From NCBI RefSeq assembly GCF_019175385.1, contig NC_083344.1, forward strand, positions 64,418,782 to 64,482,781: a DNA stretch of 64,000 bases, in the 5' to 3' direction. Shown here piece after piece: positions 36,642 through 47,166 of this stretch (positions are counted from its first letter, which is position 1; each line of letters starts with the position of its first letter). The translations under genes were made by a program, and so were the position numbers. Source of the stretch: Lycium barbarum. Taxonomy: Eukaryota > Streptophyta > Magnoliopsida > Solanales > Solanaceae. Below the pieces are notes generated by a model. The model was not told the origin of the DNA. It ran no database searches and worked only from the letters and a program-made list of their open reading frames with translations.

Positions 36642-39397
36642 TGTTACACCCCGGAAAAAAAAATCGTTGACGTACAGTGAGTAGACTAACGAAGGGCACA
36701 ATGTATACAATTTTTCGATAAGAAATAAATACCATTTGATGATTTTAAATGAGATTTCAAAGACGTCGGAGATGGAGACGAAAATTGTTAAGGAAAGCAA
36801 GATATATGTTGTGTATCGGGCAGAATTTATGAGTATCAAATTAATGATGGCTTAATGACATTTTGGATAAGAATTATAATGTCCCTAAGATCGTTAAGGA
36901 GGTGTTAAACAAGTTTCAAGAAGTTTCCATAGGGATTAGAGATCAAACGAAGTGACGAGAAAAAGATCGGAGAAAAGGTGGGTTCTACAGCCGAGTATAT
37001 GGTCCGTATAAAGTTATACGGTCCGTATAATGGACCGCAGAATCGTCACAGTGAAGTCCCTCACTGATGGGATTATACGATCACTTATACGGACCATATA
37101 AAATTATACGGACCATATAATGTGCCGTAAAATGAACACAGAAGTGAGAAGTTGACGGGGTGATTTCATGGTCACTTATATGGACCATATAATGTGCCGT
37201 CAAATTGACACGGAAAGGGGTGATTACTGAAGCAATTTCACGATCACTTATATGGACCGTATATATTTATACGAACCGTATAAGTGTCCGTATAATTTAG
37301 TCGGGACAGATTCTTAATTTATAAAAAGAGCACCTAAGTTCATTATTTTCATTTCATTTTCATTCTCCACAACTCAAGACTTTTCTAGAAACTTCCACAC
37401 ACTTCATATACAAGAACCCAAGAGAAAATTGATGATCAATTTCATCAAACCCACAAAAATCAAGTGTAAGAAACACATTAAAGTGCATCCAAGCCAAGGA
37501 ATATTAATGGAAGTGAACTAGGGTTTTGGTGAAAGATAAATATTTCAACTCAAGGCTTATTCCTACACTATCTAAGGTAAGTTTTATGGTAATTCCAAGT
37601 TATTCAAGGTATTGAAAAGTTGAAATACTTGGATTGTAGAAGGAGATAGAAAATGGGTCATGAATGTGGGAATAGTGCCATTTTTTAGTAGTAGTTTGGA
37701 ATGAATCATGAATATTGATATGTTGTGATTGTAATTACGTTATGAATGATATCAAGAGCATGATAGAAACATTAAATGAGAATGAATGTAATGTTGTGCT
37801 ATGATCATGATTATGGATGACCTTGAGAGGAAATTGTGGGGATTGGATAAAGATGAATTTGATAAAAGTTATTGATGATGATATTATGAATGTTGTTATT
37901 GACATTTGGGATTTGATATATGATATGGAGAAAGTAGTATAAATAAAGCACACGCTGCTCAAATTTCTCTAGCTTAGCTCAAACGCGCTTATGTTATCGA
38001 TTATCTAATATGAGTATGAACTTTCTTGAAGGTAGAAACACGAGCAACAAAGAAGAACGATCAAACGATAGAATAGCTAAACGAAAGAGGTATGTAAGGC
38101 TAATCCTTTCCTTCTAAGGCATGAATCTTCCTAATTCTCTATGATCTTCCTATATAATGGCAATTATGAGTCCATGACTATACATAGCTATATATGCTCA
38201 TGACAAAGAAAGGAGATATGTTACAAGTATGATAATGATGATGATGAATATAAGTATGAAGAATCCTAGAGTAATATAAGATGTCCATGAAGCTAATGAT
38301 CCTAAGTATAGTTTCATTGATGATTTTCCTTGTGCACACTCACCTTAAAATGCTAGTTCCTCCAAGGTGAGACATGACGATTATGATTACTCCATAACGT
38401 AGTCGGGGGTTCACGACCTGATGTCACCTCGACATAGCCATGGTTACCTCCCAGTTCTAATGTAAGATTAATGATGAATGTATGATGATGTTAAGTTATG
38501 ATAAGATTATGATATGCCTATGAGATGTGTAATAATGATGAGTTTATGATTGACTGTATGATGATACGATTCTACCATACCTAGATGGTCGGGCATGTCA
38601 CCGCGAAGGCGGGCTGCATACGATTCCACCGTACTTAAATGGCCAGGCATGTCACCGCTAAGGCGGGCTGCTATGTTTACACCGAGCCTAGAGGGTCGGG
38701 CATGATCGCCACTAGTGGGCGGCATATGATGGTTACCCGGACGCGGGTTAATGATGATAATTTATATGATACGACGATGTATGCGCTATGATGGTACATG
38801 TACTATGATTATATATATGATGTATGTATGAAATGTACCCAACCTTAAAAGTTACACAGGTTGTATCTTCATCTTACGACTTATGATTTCTCCATCATGT
38901 TCATTTCATTCTTGCCTTACATACTCAGTACAATATTCGTACTGACGTCCTTTCTTCTTTGGATGATGTGTTCATGCCCACAGGTAGACAGGAAGGTGAT
39001 CTAGACTCGTAGAAGTTATCAGCAGATTTACAGGAGCACTCCATTTCTCCGGAGGTGCTATTTGGTTTATTCTTTTGTGTATATATATACATATGTATTT
39101 TGGGCACGACGGGGTCTTGTCCCGTCCATATGTCTAGTACTCTAGTAGAGGCTCGTAGATACGCATGTGTGGGTAGTATGGTCTCACGATGTTACTATTG
39201 TATATATGTATTATTTTGATAGCTGAAGGGCTTATGTATATAAAAATAATTATGTTTCCAAATGAAAAATGGTTTTCCTATGATTATGAGTATATGAATA
39301 TTAAAGAAGTGTATAATGAGTATGATGAGTAATAGAATGAGTGGTGCTCGGTGGTTAGCCCCGGGTACCCGACATGGCCCCTAGTCGGGTCATGACA
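36642..39397 (+). repeat. Element C 3' LTR
   Basis: The LTR is 2756 bp, TGTTACACCCCGG to GGTCATGACA, uninterrupted. It has the palindrome array (about 36985-37300), TATA box TTTATAAAAAG (37318-37328), donor-like AAGGTAAGT (about 37574), hairpin (about 38338-38370) and the ACTCAGTACAATATTCGTAC block (38923-38942). In the first 160 bases I count about nine differences from the 5' LTR, so the insertion is not very recent. Confidence 0.94.
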
Positions 39398-39402
39398 ATA
39401 TA

Positions 39403-39777
39403 CTTACCTTATACAGCTACGGCAACTCACAACACCATAGAAGGTTTATGCCTCACCTAAGCTAATCTTTAATGTAAATCTTGGATGAAAACACTTCGAT
39501 TTGCTCTTGGATTTTTATTAATGGTATAGAGGGTTTTGGGAGAGTATAGGGTGATAGAGGGGTAAAAAAAATAGATTTACCATTTTTAATTTTCTGATTT
39601 TTACTGTTCACTCAGTTACTGTTCACCGCGTACTGTTTATCCGCGTTACTGTTCATCCAGTGGAATTATTTCAGGTGCTCCATTTTTCCATCATTTTTTT
39701 TACGGACGGTCTCATTCCCGAGCTTACATTAACCAACTTTCGATATGAACGATGCAAAAAAAAATCAAGGCGTAACA
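39403..39777 (-). repeat. Element B right LTR, outer segment
   Basis: Continues the B LTR after element C and matches 10897-11319. It ends AAGGCGTAACA at 39777, which on the minus strand is the LTR start TGTTACGCC. It includes the CTGTTCANCC repeats (about 39603-39660). The next five bases, TTTCA, are the expected right TSD of B; the left one is outside the window. Confidence 0.82.
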
Positions 39778-39913
39778 TTTCAAAACTCTCACGCACAACG
39801 GGTTTGATCAACTTAGCAATTTCCAGAAGTATAATAGAAACGAAGACATTTTTAAGGAGTCGAAGTTGCGGGTTTCCTCGAAATTCACAATAACGACGAA
39901 ACGGGTCGTTACA
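39778..39913 (-). repeat. Remnant of LTR L between elements B and D
   Basis: The end ACGAAACGGGTCGTTACA resembles the end of solo LTR S (ACAAAACGGGTCGTTACA). To its right, element D LTR sequence begins abruptly (GGACTGAATAAAATTTC matches 59098 onward). The simplest reading is that an LTR of the S type was inserted in D's left LTR and later hit by B. Only its terminal ~136 bases are visible. Confidence 0.6.
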
Positions 39914-41075
39914 AGGACTGAATAAAATTTCTATTTTAGGATAAGATGTAAATGGAAATTTTAAGATAGAGCGACACCGGAAATGCAGCTCCAGCTAGTG
40001 GCTCCTACAGAACATCTGTGTGAATCCTCGAAATCTAACTGATATCTTGAACATCAACCTGGAACAACTCTACACCCCAAAAAGGGTGTAGCAAGAGTAG
40101 CGTGAGTATAATCACACGTACTCGCAGGTATCATAGGCCGACAACGATTAGGTAAAGTATACAAATGTATAGAAATCAACAAGTAGCACAAATAAGCTAT
40201 CAAATACAGTCACTACGCATGTTCAGATAAAGTTACCCAACAATAATAAGCACAGTAAGTCTCAATATTTTGTGGTCATATCCTAGATGCAAGCTTCTAA
40301 TCCACAAGGCCGCTAAGTCTCAAGTATTCACTTAACAATCAGGCAACAACTCAAATAAATCACCAACAAAGAAGTCCATAAGGTAATGTGCGATGCAATG
40401 ATATGAAGAACAATACAAATGGAATGCAATGCTATGCAAGTGTTATGCAATTAACTGACCAACTTTTCATACCGTACACACATACTAAGGACGGAAACCA
40501 CCACGTCTCAATAGTCATGACCCATGGGGGACCCGCAAAGTCCTTGAACACCCTCATCCCAGTAAGAAACCTTGGGCAGCAAGTACTCGAACCGCTCTGG
40601 TAAAGACCTAGAATAACGGTTTCCATATTACTTTCATCATTAGTGCCATATTTCTTTTGTCATCGTTACCATTTCCCACACAGGCTATCATTTTTACCAC
40701 TTGCCACACAGGCTATCATTGTTTCCATCGTAACCAATCATGCATGTAGATGGATGATATGTCAATACATGGAATAACATTCAACAATAAATCCTATCAA
40801 GATCTCGTCTGTGACTTGTCACCAAGTACATATTACAATTTCAAGCCATTTTCAATATCCTTCCTTTTACCGATGATAGGTGAAATATCAAGAGAGGCAG
40901 ATGGATGCAAACACAAATGTCACAGATCACATATGAAGTATGGGATGCATGCCTTGCACTGCCTCAGCCTCAATTAATCACATCAATGATAAAACCCTCT
41001 TATTCGTGTCATAATATGCAAATCAACATCTATTTCTCAATAATTACCTTCCTCTTTCATAAACAATGGAACAAC

Positions 41076-41152
<77 letters not shown>

Positions 41153-42771
41153 ATGTTAAATATAAGAATAACACAACGAAGGCGACAAGCCCACATAACA
41201 GCTGACAATACCAACCTAATTAAAATTCACCTCCATACCATGCCCGAAGGCCTATCATGATTTAGTCATCAATAACGACCATCTACATACGTGTCCTTAA
41301 TCGGAGTCTAGACATAAGTAAGTTGTAACCTACCTCAAAGCCGAACAGGTGCCACGAACTGATCCACTTGAGCCTTTCCTCCCCGAATAGCTTCCAAACG
41401 ATCAAAGTCAATCAATTAATTAATTTACATTAGATTACGAAGCTAATGATACTCATGTTGCCATAAACTTATTCAAATCGAAAAAACAACCATTAAAAAT
41501 GAAACTCAGGCCCACAAGGGCAAAATAGGAATTTCAAGTTGGAAACAGTTTACCAGGGCTTATGAAGTTCTAACACTAGTATCAAATCAAACTAACCCCA
41601 AAGAAGTCTCAATTTCATCATTAATTGAAACCCCCAATTTTAGAGTAAACCCTAACTTTCCATAATCAAAATCTTAATTGGAATAGAGATTCAAGCTTAG
41701 CATCTAGTTATCCCCATGATCCCATGACGAGATTTAATAAGATTCCTCAACAAAACCCATTTACATAGCACAAGATTCATAAAATCAACATTAGTGTTTA
41801 TAACCCCTCATTCCCCAACTAAAACCATAAAATTAACATGGGTTTCATAACTAATACCATAATATAATCATAAATAGAGTGAAAAGACTTACCCAAGGAA
41901 GAATCGCCCCAAAGCTCTTCAGAAATCGTCCCCAATATCTCTCTCAGTCTCCAATTTAGTGAATGAGGCAAATGGGTTCGGAATTGAGAATTTAAGGTTT
42001 CTGATTCAACGATCTCACCTACGCAGAACTTGTGTCTGCTTACGCGATCTCGCATCTATGGAGAAGTGTCCCCAGATGCGGATTCATTAAATGACGTGGC
42101 ATTCCGCTGAAGCGGAACAACCCTCGATATTACGACACCGCACCGGTAGAAGAAACTTCGCAGGTGCGGGCTTTTCCCACTCAACACAATCTCGCATCTG
42201 TCGATCAGGCCCCGCAGAGGCGGGCCTGCAGATGAGGCCAAACCTCCGCTTACGCAACACACTAGAAAACCAGATTTTCTGGTTTTCACCAAGTTCAACC
42301 CCAAAACCCGACATCCATTTGAGACCTCCCGGATGTAAACCAGATATGCAGACATATGAAAAAACACGCTACAAACTCAACCGTGGCCTCAAAATTCAAA
42401 CAGATGTCACCTTGACTCGACCAACCCCCAAACGGCCAAAAACAAGTTTCCAACCAAAGGACCAAAATGCTCCCGAGTGCCTCGGGAACCGAACCAATCA
42501 TCCTACTAAATTATAATTAACCCTCTGGACCTAATGGAACCCACTAATATCATAAAAAGTCCGTTTATCGAAAAATCAACTATTGGTCAAAGGTTTTTCA
42601 TGTATTCAACTTAGAACTTCTAATTTTCTCAAAAATCAACCAAGGCTAGCCTGATCACCTCGGGAACCATGCTACCCGTCCCTATAAGTCAAAAACTCTC
42701 TAACGAGACTAGGGGAAGGGTTAACATATGTAAAAGGGTAAAATGCCTAAACGGTCAAATGGGTCATTACA
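39914..42771 (-). repeat. Element D left LTR (3' LTR), truncated
   Basis: Matches 59098-61894. It ends GGGTCATTACA, so the minus-strand LTR start is TGTAATGACCC. A (GA)36 run (41078-41149) replaces the (GA)5 of the right LTR. A GC-rich patch with GCAGATGCGG and CGCATCTGTCG motifs (about 42040-42240) lies where the promoter of the minus strand is expected. Short ORFs here are chance. Confidence 0.88.
41078..41149. repeat. (GA)36 microsatellite in D left LTR
   Basis: A perfect 72-bp run. The partner LTR has (GA)5 at 60240-60249, so the run expanded after insertion of D. Frames over it give Arg-Glu repeats, which are not a gene. Confidence 0.98.
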
Positions 42772-43987
42772 TCAGATACCAATTAAACAATCGTTCGTCC
42801 TCAAACGATGAAGAAGAGTACGAAGCTGATGGTAAAAAAAGGAATCTTCATTTAAAATCACACGGAAGCCTCCACAAGCAAGAAATACGCCGATAGCACT
42901 GCTCGTTCATCTTATCAATCAAAACTTACTTTATATTGGCTCATAGACCCAAATTTCCATATATTCCATACTCTAAATTTCTTTCACAACTGATCCCCGA
43001 ATATAAGAATTGCCTCCACTTGAATTCTCCGATTCAATAAAACCCCACCTCTAAACGCGATAAATAAGCCCCACAAACATTCCCTAAACAACACAATCAT
43101 TTAGATATAGCCACAAACCATGGCCCACTCTGAAACGATAAAATATTTTGATTCCACTAATCTTTCTTGCACACCCTCCAAGGTCGTTCCCCGCATCAAT
43201 ATCCTTAATAACCACACAGACAAACTCTACAAGTCCAACCCATGGCTTACTCTTCCTAGGAAAGAATCATTGCTTCGTTTGAGTAGCTCTAAGCAATTCC
43301 ATCAAAACTAATCCTACTCAAAGTCGATTTCGCTAGTTCCAAGTCTATTAGTTCAGTAACCCGGTGTTGAAACCACTTAGCCAAAACTGTAGCTCAAACC
43401 TTCTCAAATCTTCAATCACCATACTATAAGAATACCTATTGACTACCTTATCGAGCCCAAACCCATAGAAAACCATTTGATCACTCTAAAGACTTTCCAT
43501 ACCCATTTGTACCTCCTCAAATCATCACCAAGTACTGTCGTAAACCATTATTACTGTCCCAAATAGCTGCCCCCTATAAGATGTCATCAAATCCACTTGC
43601 AAACCTCGATTCTGAACTAAAATCCATGGAATCCTTGAAGGTGACAACTAGAAAACTCATATGTCCTTCTGGTCATATAAACATAGTCTCCCAACCTAAA
43701 TTAAACAAATTTTGATCCGAAAAAATGCTTAACTCCCAGAATACCACCAATGATCACCCAAATTGACTCCAACCTTTTCGAAGCCAAACACATTCCTGTC
43801 ACACACCTATGGCGACTAATTCTAGTCCTTTTCTCATGAATAATCAACTGTGTCGATCACCCTCAACTCCAAAAGATGAGTTCTATCCAAGTCATCAACT
43901 TAGTACCGAAGAACTATACCTATGATTGCAATCTTCATGTTTCTCAACCTTCACCCGATACAAAAAATTAGAACCCCATAAACTCTA
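42772..43987 (-). other. Element D interior, 3' part, non-coding
   Basis: Directly after the LTR the minus strand reads a CGTTTGAGGACGAACGATTG trailer, similar in wording to the GAGGACGAATG trailer of Tekay elements, but without a clear purine tract. No protein homology is recognisable in any frame. Confidence 0.6.
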
Positions 43988-44619
43988 TGTCACACCCCCG
44001 CCAGGAGGCGTGACGGGGCACCCGACCTCATGGCCCGAATACCGGCTAAGCTAACCTGAATTAGATAACATAATCATAATGGACTTGGAATAACTTAGTA
44101 TAAAGCCTTAGCAGCACTTGCATTCAGCAAAACCCAAATCGAATAGTAGACAACACCACCTACTTATGCACATAATCACAGTACGCGTGCCGACGAGGCC
44201 GCCACTAAACAATATCATAAGTCAGTATGCCTATTTAACAAAACATAATTCTCACGACCAACACCAAGACACTACACAGGATCTACGAGCCTCTAAGAGT
44301 AGAAAATATCATCATGATAAAAGTTCGGGACTACACGGCCACCGACGTATCCAAAAACATATACAGTAACCATGCGGTTATAATCATCTACCAAAACAAA
44401 CAAGTCCGGATGAATGGCACTTGCTGACCCTGTTACACCCCGAAAATTTTCCCGTTAAGCATACAGTGAATAGGCTAACAAGGATATATTGTATAAGATG
44501 TTGTGGAGATGAGTGGTAACGTTCATTTGATTGGTATTGAGGTGTTGAACAATTGTTAAGAAGGTCCCGTAAGGATCGGAGATTAAACGAAGAGACAAAA
44601 TAAGACTCAGTGAGCTGGC

Positions 44620-44865
44620 GAATTATACGGTAGGTTATACGGACTATATAATGGTTTTACGGCCGTATAATGAACCGTTAAAGTGTCACAGAAATAAGTT
44701 GAAGAAAAGTGGGTTTTACGGTAGATTATACGAACCGTATAAAATTATACGGCCCGTCAAATGAACCGTCAAGTTGACACAGAAAGGGGTGATCGCTGAG
44801 TCAGTTTTACGGTTAATTATACGGACTGTATAATGGTATCGGGACTGGTTTTGTATTTATAAAAA
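44620..44865 (+). promoter_or_regulatory. Palindrome array and TATA box of E 5' LTR
   Basis: Dyads such as TTATACGGACTATATAA and TTACGGCCGTATAA are followed by ATCGGGACTGG and TATTTATAAAAA (44854-44865). Downstream is a 5'-UTR-like stretch and a donor-like CCAAGGTAAGTTT near 45109-45121. Promoter identity is inferred from this order. Confidence 0.6.
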
Positions 44866-45404
44866 TATGATCCAAGTTCATTTTTATTATTTGTCCTTCT
44901 CACTACACGACCCTATCTCTCTCTAGAAACTTCCAAACACTTCCAAACCAAGGATTCAAGTGAAAATCTAGATCAATAACACCCAAATTCATGAAATCAA
45001 GAGTGTGAAACTCCTCATAGTTCATCTAAGTCAAGGAATTCCAAAGAAGGTGGAACTAGGGTTTTGTCTAAGTGATGTATTTCAACTCAAGATTTGTTCA
45101 ACCATCATCCAAGGTAAGTTTCATGATCACTTCATGTTGTTTAAGGTATTGGAAGGCTTAGATACTTGAAATGTAGAAGAACATAGAAAGTGGGTCATTA
45201 CTGAGTGAATAGTGATATAATTGAATGATAGTGGAATTGAATTATGAAAGTTGAAGAGTTGTGATTACGAATACATTATAATGATGTTTATATCATGAAA
45301 CAAGTCTTAAATGCGTGAAAACACAAAGATGAGTTATAAGGAGAAACATGGGAAAATTTGAGGAAAACGGTGAATTTTGCTAAATATATATAAATGATGA
45401 TTGT

Positions 45405-45565
45405 AACTGGTAAAGTTGCTGCCATGTGACCAGGAGGTCACGGGTTCGAGCCGTGGAAACAGCCTCTTGTAGAAATGCAAGGTAAGGCTGCGTACAATAG
45501 ACCCTTGTGGTCCGGCCCTTCCCCGGACCCCGCGCATAGCGGGAGCTTAGTGCACCGGGCTGCCC
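45405..45565 (+). mobile_element. SINE of Au/TS type in E 5' LTR
   Basis: The insert is 161 bp and absent from the 3' LTR. A perfect 20-bp target duplication flanks it (45385-45404 and 45566-45585). The polymerase III box B GGTTCGAGCC is at 45443-45452 within a tRNA-like head, followed by the family body with GGTAAGGCTGCGTACAATAG and CCGGACCCCGCGCATAGCGG and the end GCACCGGGCTGCCC. The wording matches the Au/TS SINE family known from Solanaceae. Transposition would need LINE proteins in trans. The end carries almost no T or A tail, so the tail may have merged with the target. Confidence 0.94.
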
Positions 45566-46735
45566 TATATATAAATGATGATTGTTAATTGTGATATTGT
45601 TTGTGAATGTTGGAAGTTGAGATAGAACATGGGAAAAGTAGTATAAACAAAGGAAGTGCTGCCCAATTTTTCCTAGAATTAACGATGTGTTCTTGTAGTC
45701 AATTAACTAATGTTAATTCGAATTCTCTCATGAAGGTAGCGACGTGATATCGAAGGAGAACAAGTGAGCGATAGCCTAGTTAAACGACCAAGGTATGTGA
45801 GGCTAGTCCTTTCCTTCTAATGGCATGAATCCTATAGTGTAAACTCTTTATCCTCTTCACGAGTTCCCATTTTCCGGAAAGTTAAAAGCCTATATTCATG
45901 AATGTCTATATAAGATAAGAGATACGGTATGACGATGTTATTTATGGCCTACACTCACCTTAGGTGCTAGTTCCTTCATGGTGAGGCAGAATGTCAGTAA
46001 TTGCTCCATAATGGGATTGGGGGATCACGACCTTACGTCACCCCGATAGAGTAAAGCTAATTTTGAGCCTTATGCGCGTACTATGATAAGATAAGCATAT
46101 GATGATAAGCATATTACTATAAGTATTTTATGATAAGCATGACATGAGTATTTCACATCGTGCCAAGTTGGCCGGGCAGCTATACGGATACACTATGACC
46201 TTTTGGCATGGGCAGACACCACTAGTGGGCGGCATGAGATGGTACCCCAGACGCGGGAGGCCTGGACGCGAGCTAATGTTACTGATTATCACACTGTTCT
46301 GACATGGATGGGCATCTTGCATATTATGCATATATGACATGATGATGAGTATGTGTAAGACAGCATGCATTACTTCCCTTATGATTGTCATTCAGACCCA
46401 GATGTTTCATACTGATGTTCTCATTATATTATTGATGTCTTTCTTCATTGTTTATGCCTCTCATACTCAGTACAATATTCGTACCGACGTCCGTTTTCTT
46501 TGGACTCTGTGTAAATGCCCACAGGTAGACAGGGAGGTGAGCTTGGCCTAGATCCTCAGTAGCCGTCAGCTGATAGAGAGCGCTCCATTGTTCGGAGGTG
46601 CTTATGGTCATTCTTTTGGTACATATGCTTATTTTGGGCACGACGGAGTCTTGTTCCGTCTATATATATACAGTATGTCAGTAGAGGCTCGTACATACGC
46701 AGTGTGGGTTAGATTGTCTCACAAGATGTTATCAC

Positions 46736-46736
<1 letters not shown>

Positions 46737-46779
<43 letters not shown>
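46737..46779. repeat. (TA)n microsatellite in E 5' LTR
   Basis: A 43-bp TA run; the same place in the 3' LTR (54331-54379) has 49 bp. Confidence 0.97.
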
Positions 46780-46781
<2 letters not shown>

Positions 46782-46963
46782 ATGGCCGAGAGGCAAATGG
46801 ATATAAAGCATTTACCTTTCTATACAAAATATGTTTTCTTATACTTTCATGTATAAAAATTTGCAAAAGAGCATTAAATGAGTAAGATAAGTAGTAGAGC
46901 GAGCGGTGCTCGGTAGCTAGCTCCGGGTACCCGTCGCGGGCCCTGGTTGGGTCGTGACAGAAG

Positions 46964-46975
46964 TGGTATCAGAGC
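46964..46975 (+). promoter_or_regulatory. Primer-binding site of element E
   Basis: TGGTATCAGAGC, complementary to the 3' end of initiator methionine tRNA, four bases after the LTR end. Confidence 0.95.
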
Positions 46976-47026
46976 AGTTCCGTCTGAGGAAGTGTCTTCG
47001 AGCCGTGTCTAGTAGAGTCTTTTTTA

Positions 47027-47048
47027 TGGTGTGTTGCGCGCCACGCTA
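47027..47048 (+). promoter_or_regulatory. Leader hairpin with GCGCGC loop (element E)
   Basis: TGGTGTG pairs with CACGCTA around TTGCGCGC, 51 nt after the PBS. Relative to element C, one A has become G in the 3' arm, turning a U-A pair into a U-G wobble, so the stem survives. The GCGCGC palindrome is 47036-47041. Confidence 0.55.
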
Positions 47049-47166
47049 ATAAACAAGAGGCTACAGGGCATTTAGGAAAATGACCATACTTCTTCTCATG
47101 AGATCGTGCGATAGAGCCATGCCTAAGATTACATCCTTCCTAAAAGTGTGTTATGGTTTCAGAAAA

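Larger units (their letters stand above)
20970..39397 (+). mobile_element. Element C: complete Tekay/Del-type retrotransposon with three nested solo LTRs
   Basis: Both ends are TG...CA with TSD ATATA at 20965-20969 and 39398-39402. The 5' LTR is in two pieces (20970-22496 and 27950-29177, together 2755 bp) and the 3' LTR is 36642-39397 (2756 bp). PBS, gag, protease, RT, RNase H, integrase, chromodomain and PPT follow in the usual order. Solo LTR G (with H inside) splits the 5' LTR and solo LTR I splits the integrase. Removing these inserts gives an element of about 10.7 kb. The polyprotein has many stops, frameshifts and a lost RT catalytic Asp, so it is dead. Confidence 0.93.
9956..39777 (-). 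mobile_element. Element B: non-autonomous LTR retrotransposon (LARD-like), minus strand
   Basis: Reading on the minus strand, B's 5' LTR is in three pieces (39403-39777, 20546-20969, 15219-16885; about 2466 bp together). Then follow a PBS, a 3.9-kb interior without recognisable gag or pol, a PPT, and a 3' LTR whose far end is cut off by element A (11319 down to 9956). The pieces align with each other by eye; for example the TACCTGGATAATCTCCTTCT start and the AAATTGGGCAG and TTACTGTTCATCC stretches occur in both copies. Solo LTR S and element C interrupt the right LTR. Terminal sequences, PPT, PBS and leader match the Tekay elements, so its mobilisation would have depended on their proteins. 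Confidence 0.82.
44431..46959 (+). repeat. Element E 5' LTR
   Basis: The LTR is 2529 bp, TGTTACACCCCG to GGGTCGTGACA. It differs in length from the 3' LTR by the SINE and its target copy (181 bp), a missing palindrome unit near 44830, about 20 bp missing near 46180 (AGTCACCGCCTAGGCGGGCA is present only in the 3' LTR), and a shorter TA run (46737-46779). Confidence 0.95.

Noticed and set aside
40905..41260. ORFs with long Arg-Glu repeats
   Set aside because: Created by the (GA)36 microsatellite in the D left LTR.
42056..42516. ORFs of 68-141 aa on both strands
   Set aside because: They fall in the GC-rich patch of the D LTR, where stops are rare. The corresponding right LTR region is broken differently.
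45405..45565. tRNA gene
   Set aside because: Box B and a tRNA-like head are present, but the body and flanking duplication show a SINE, not a tRNA.
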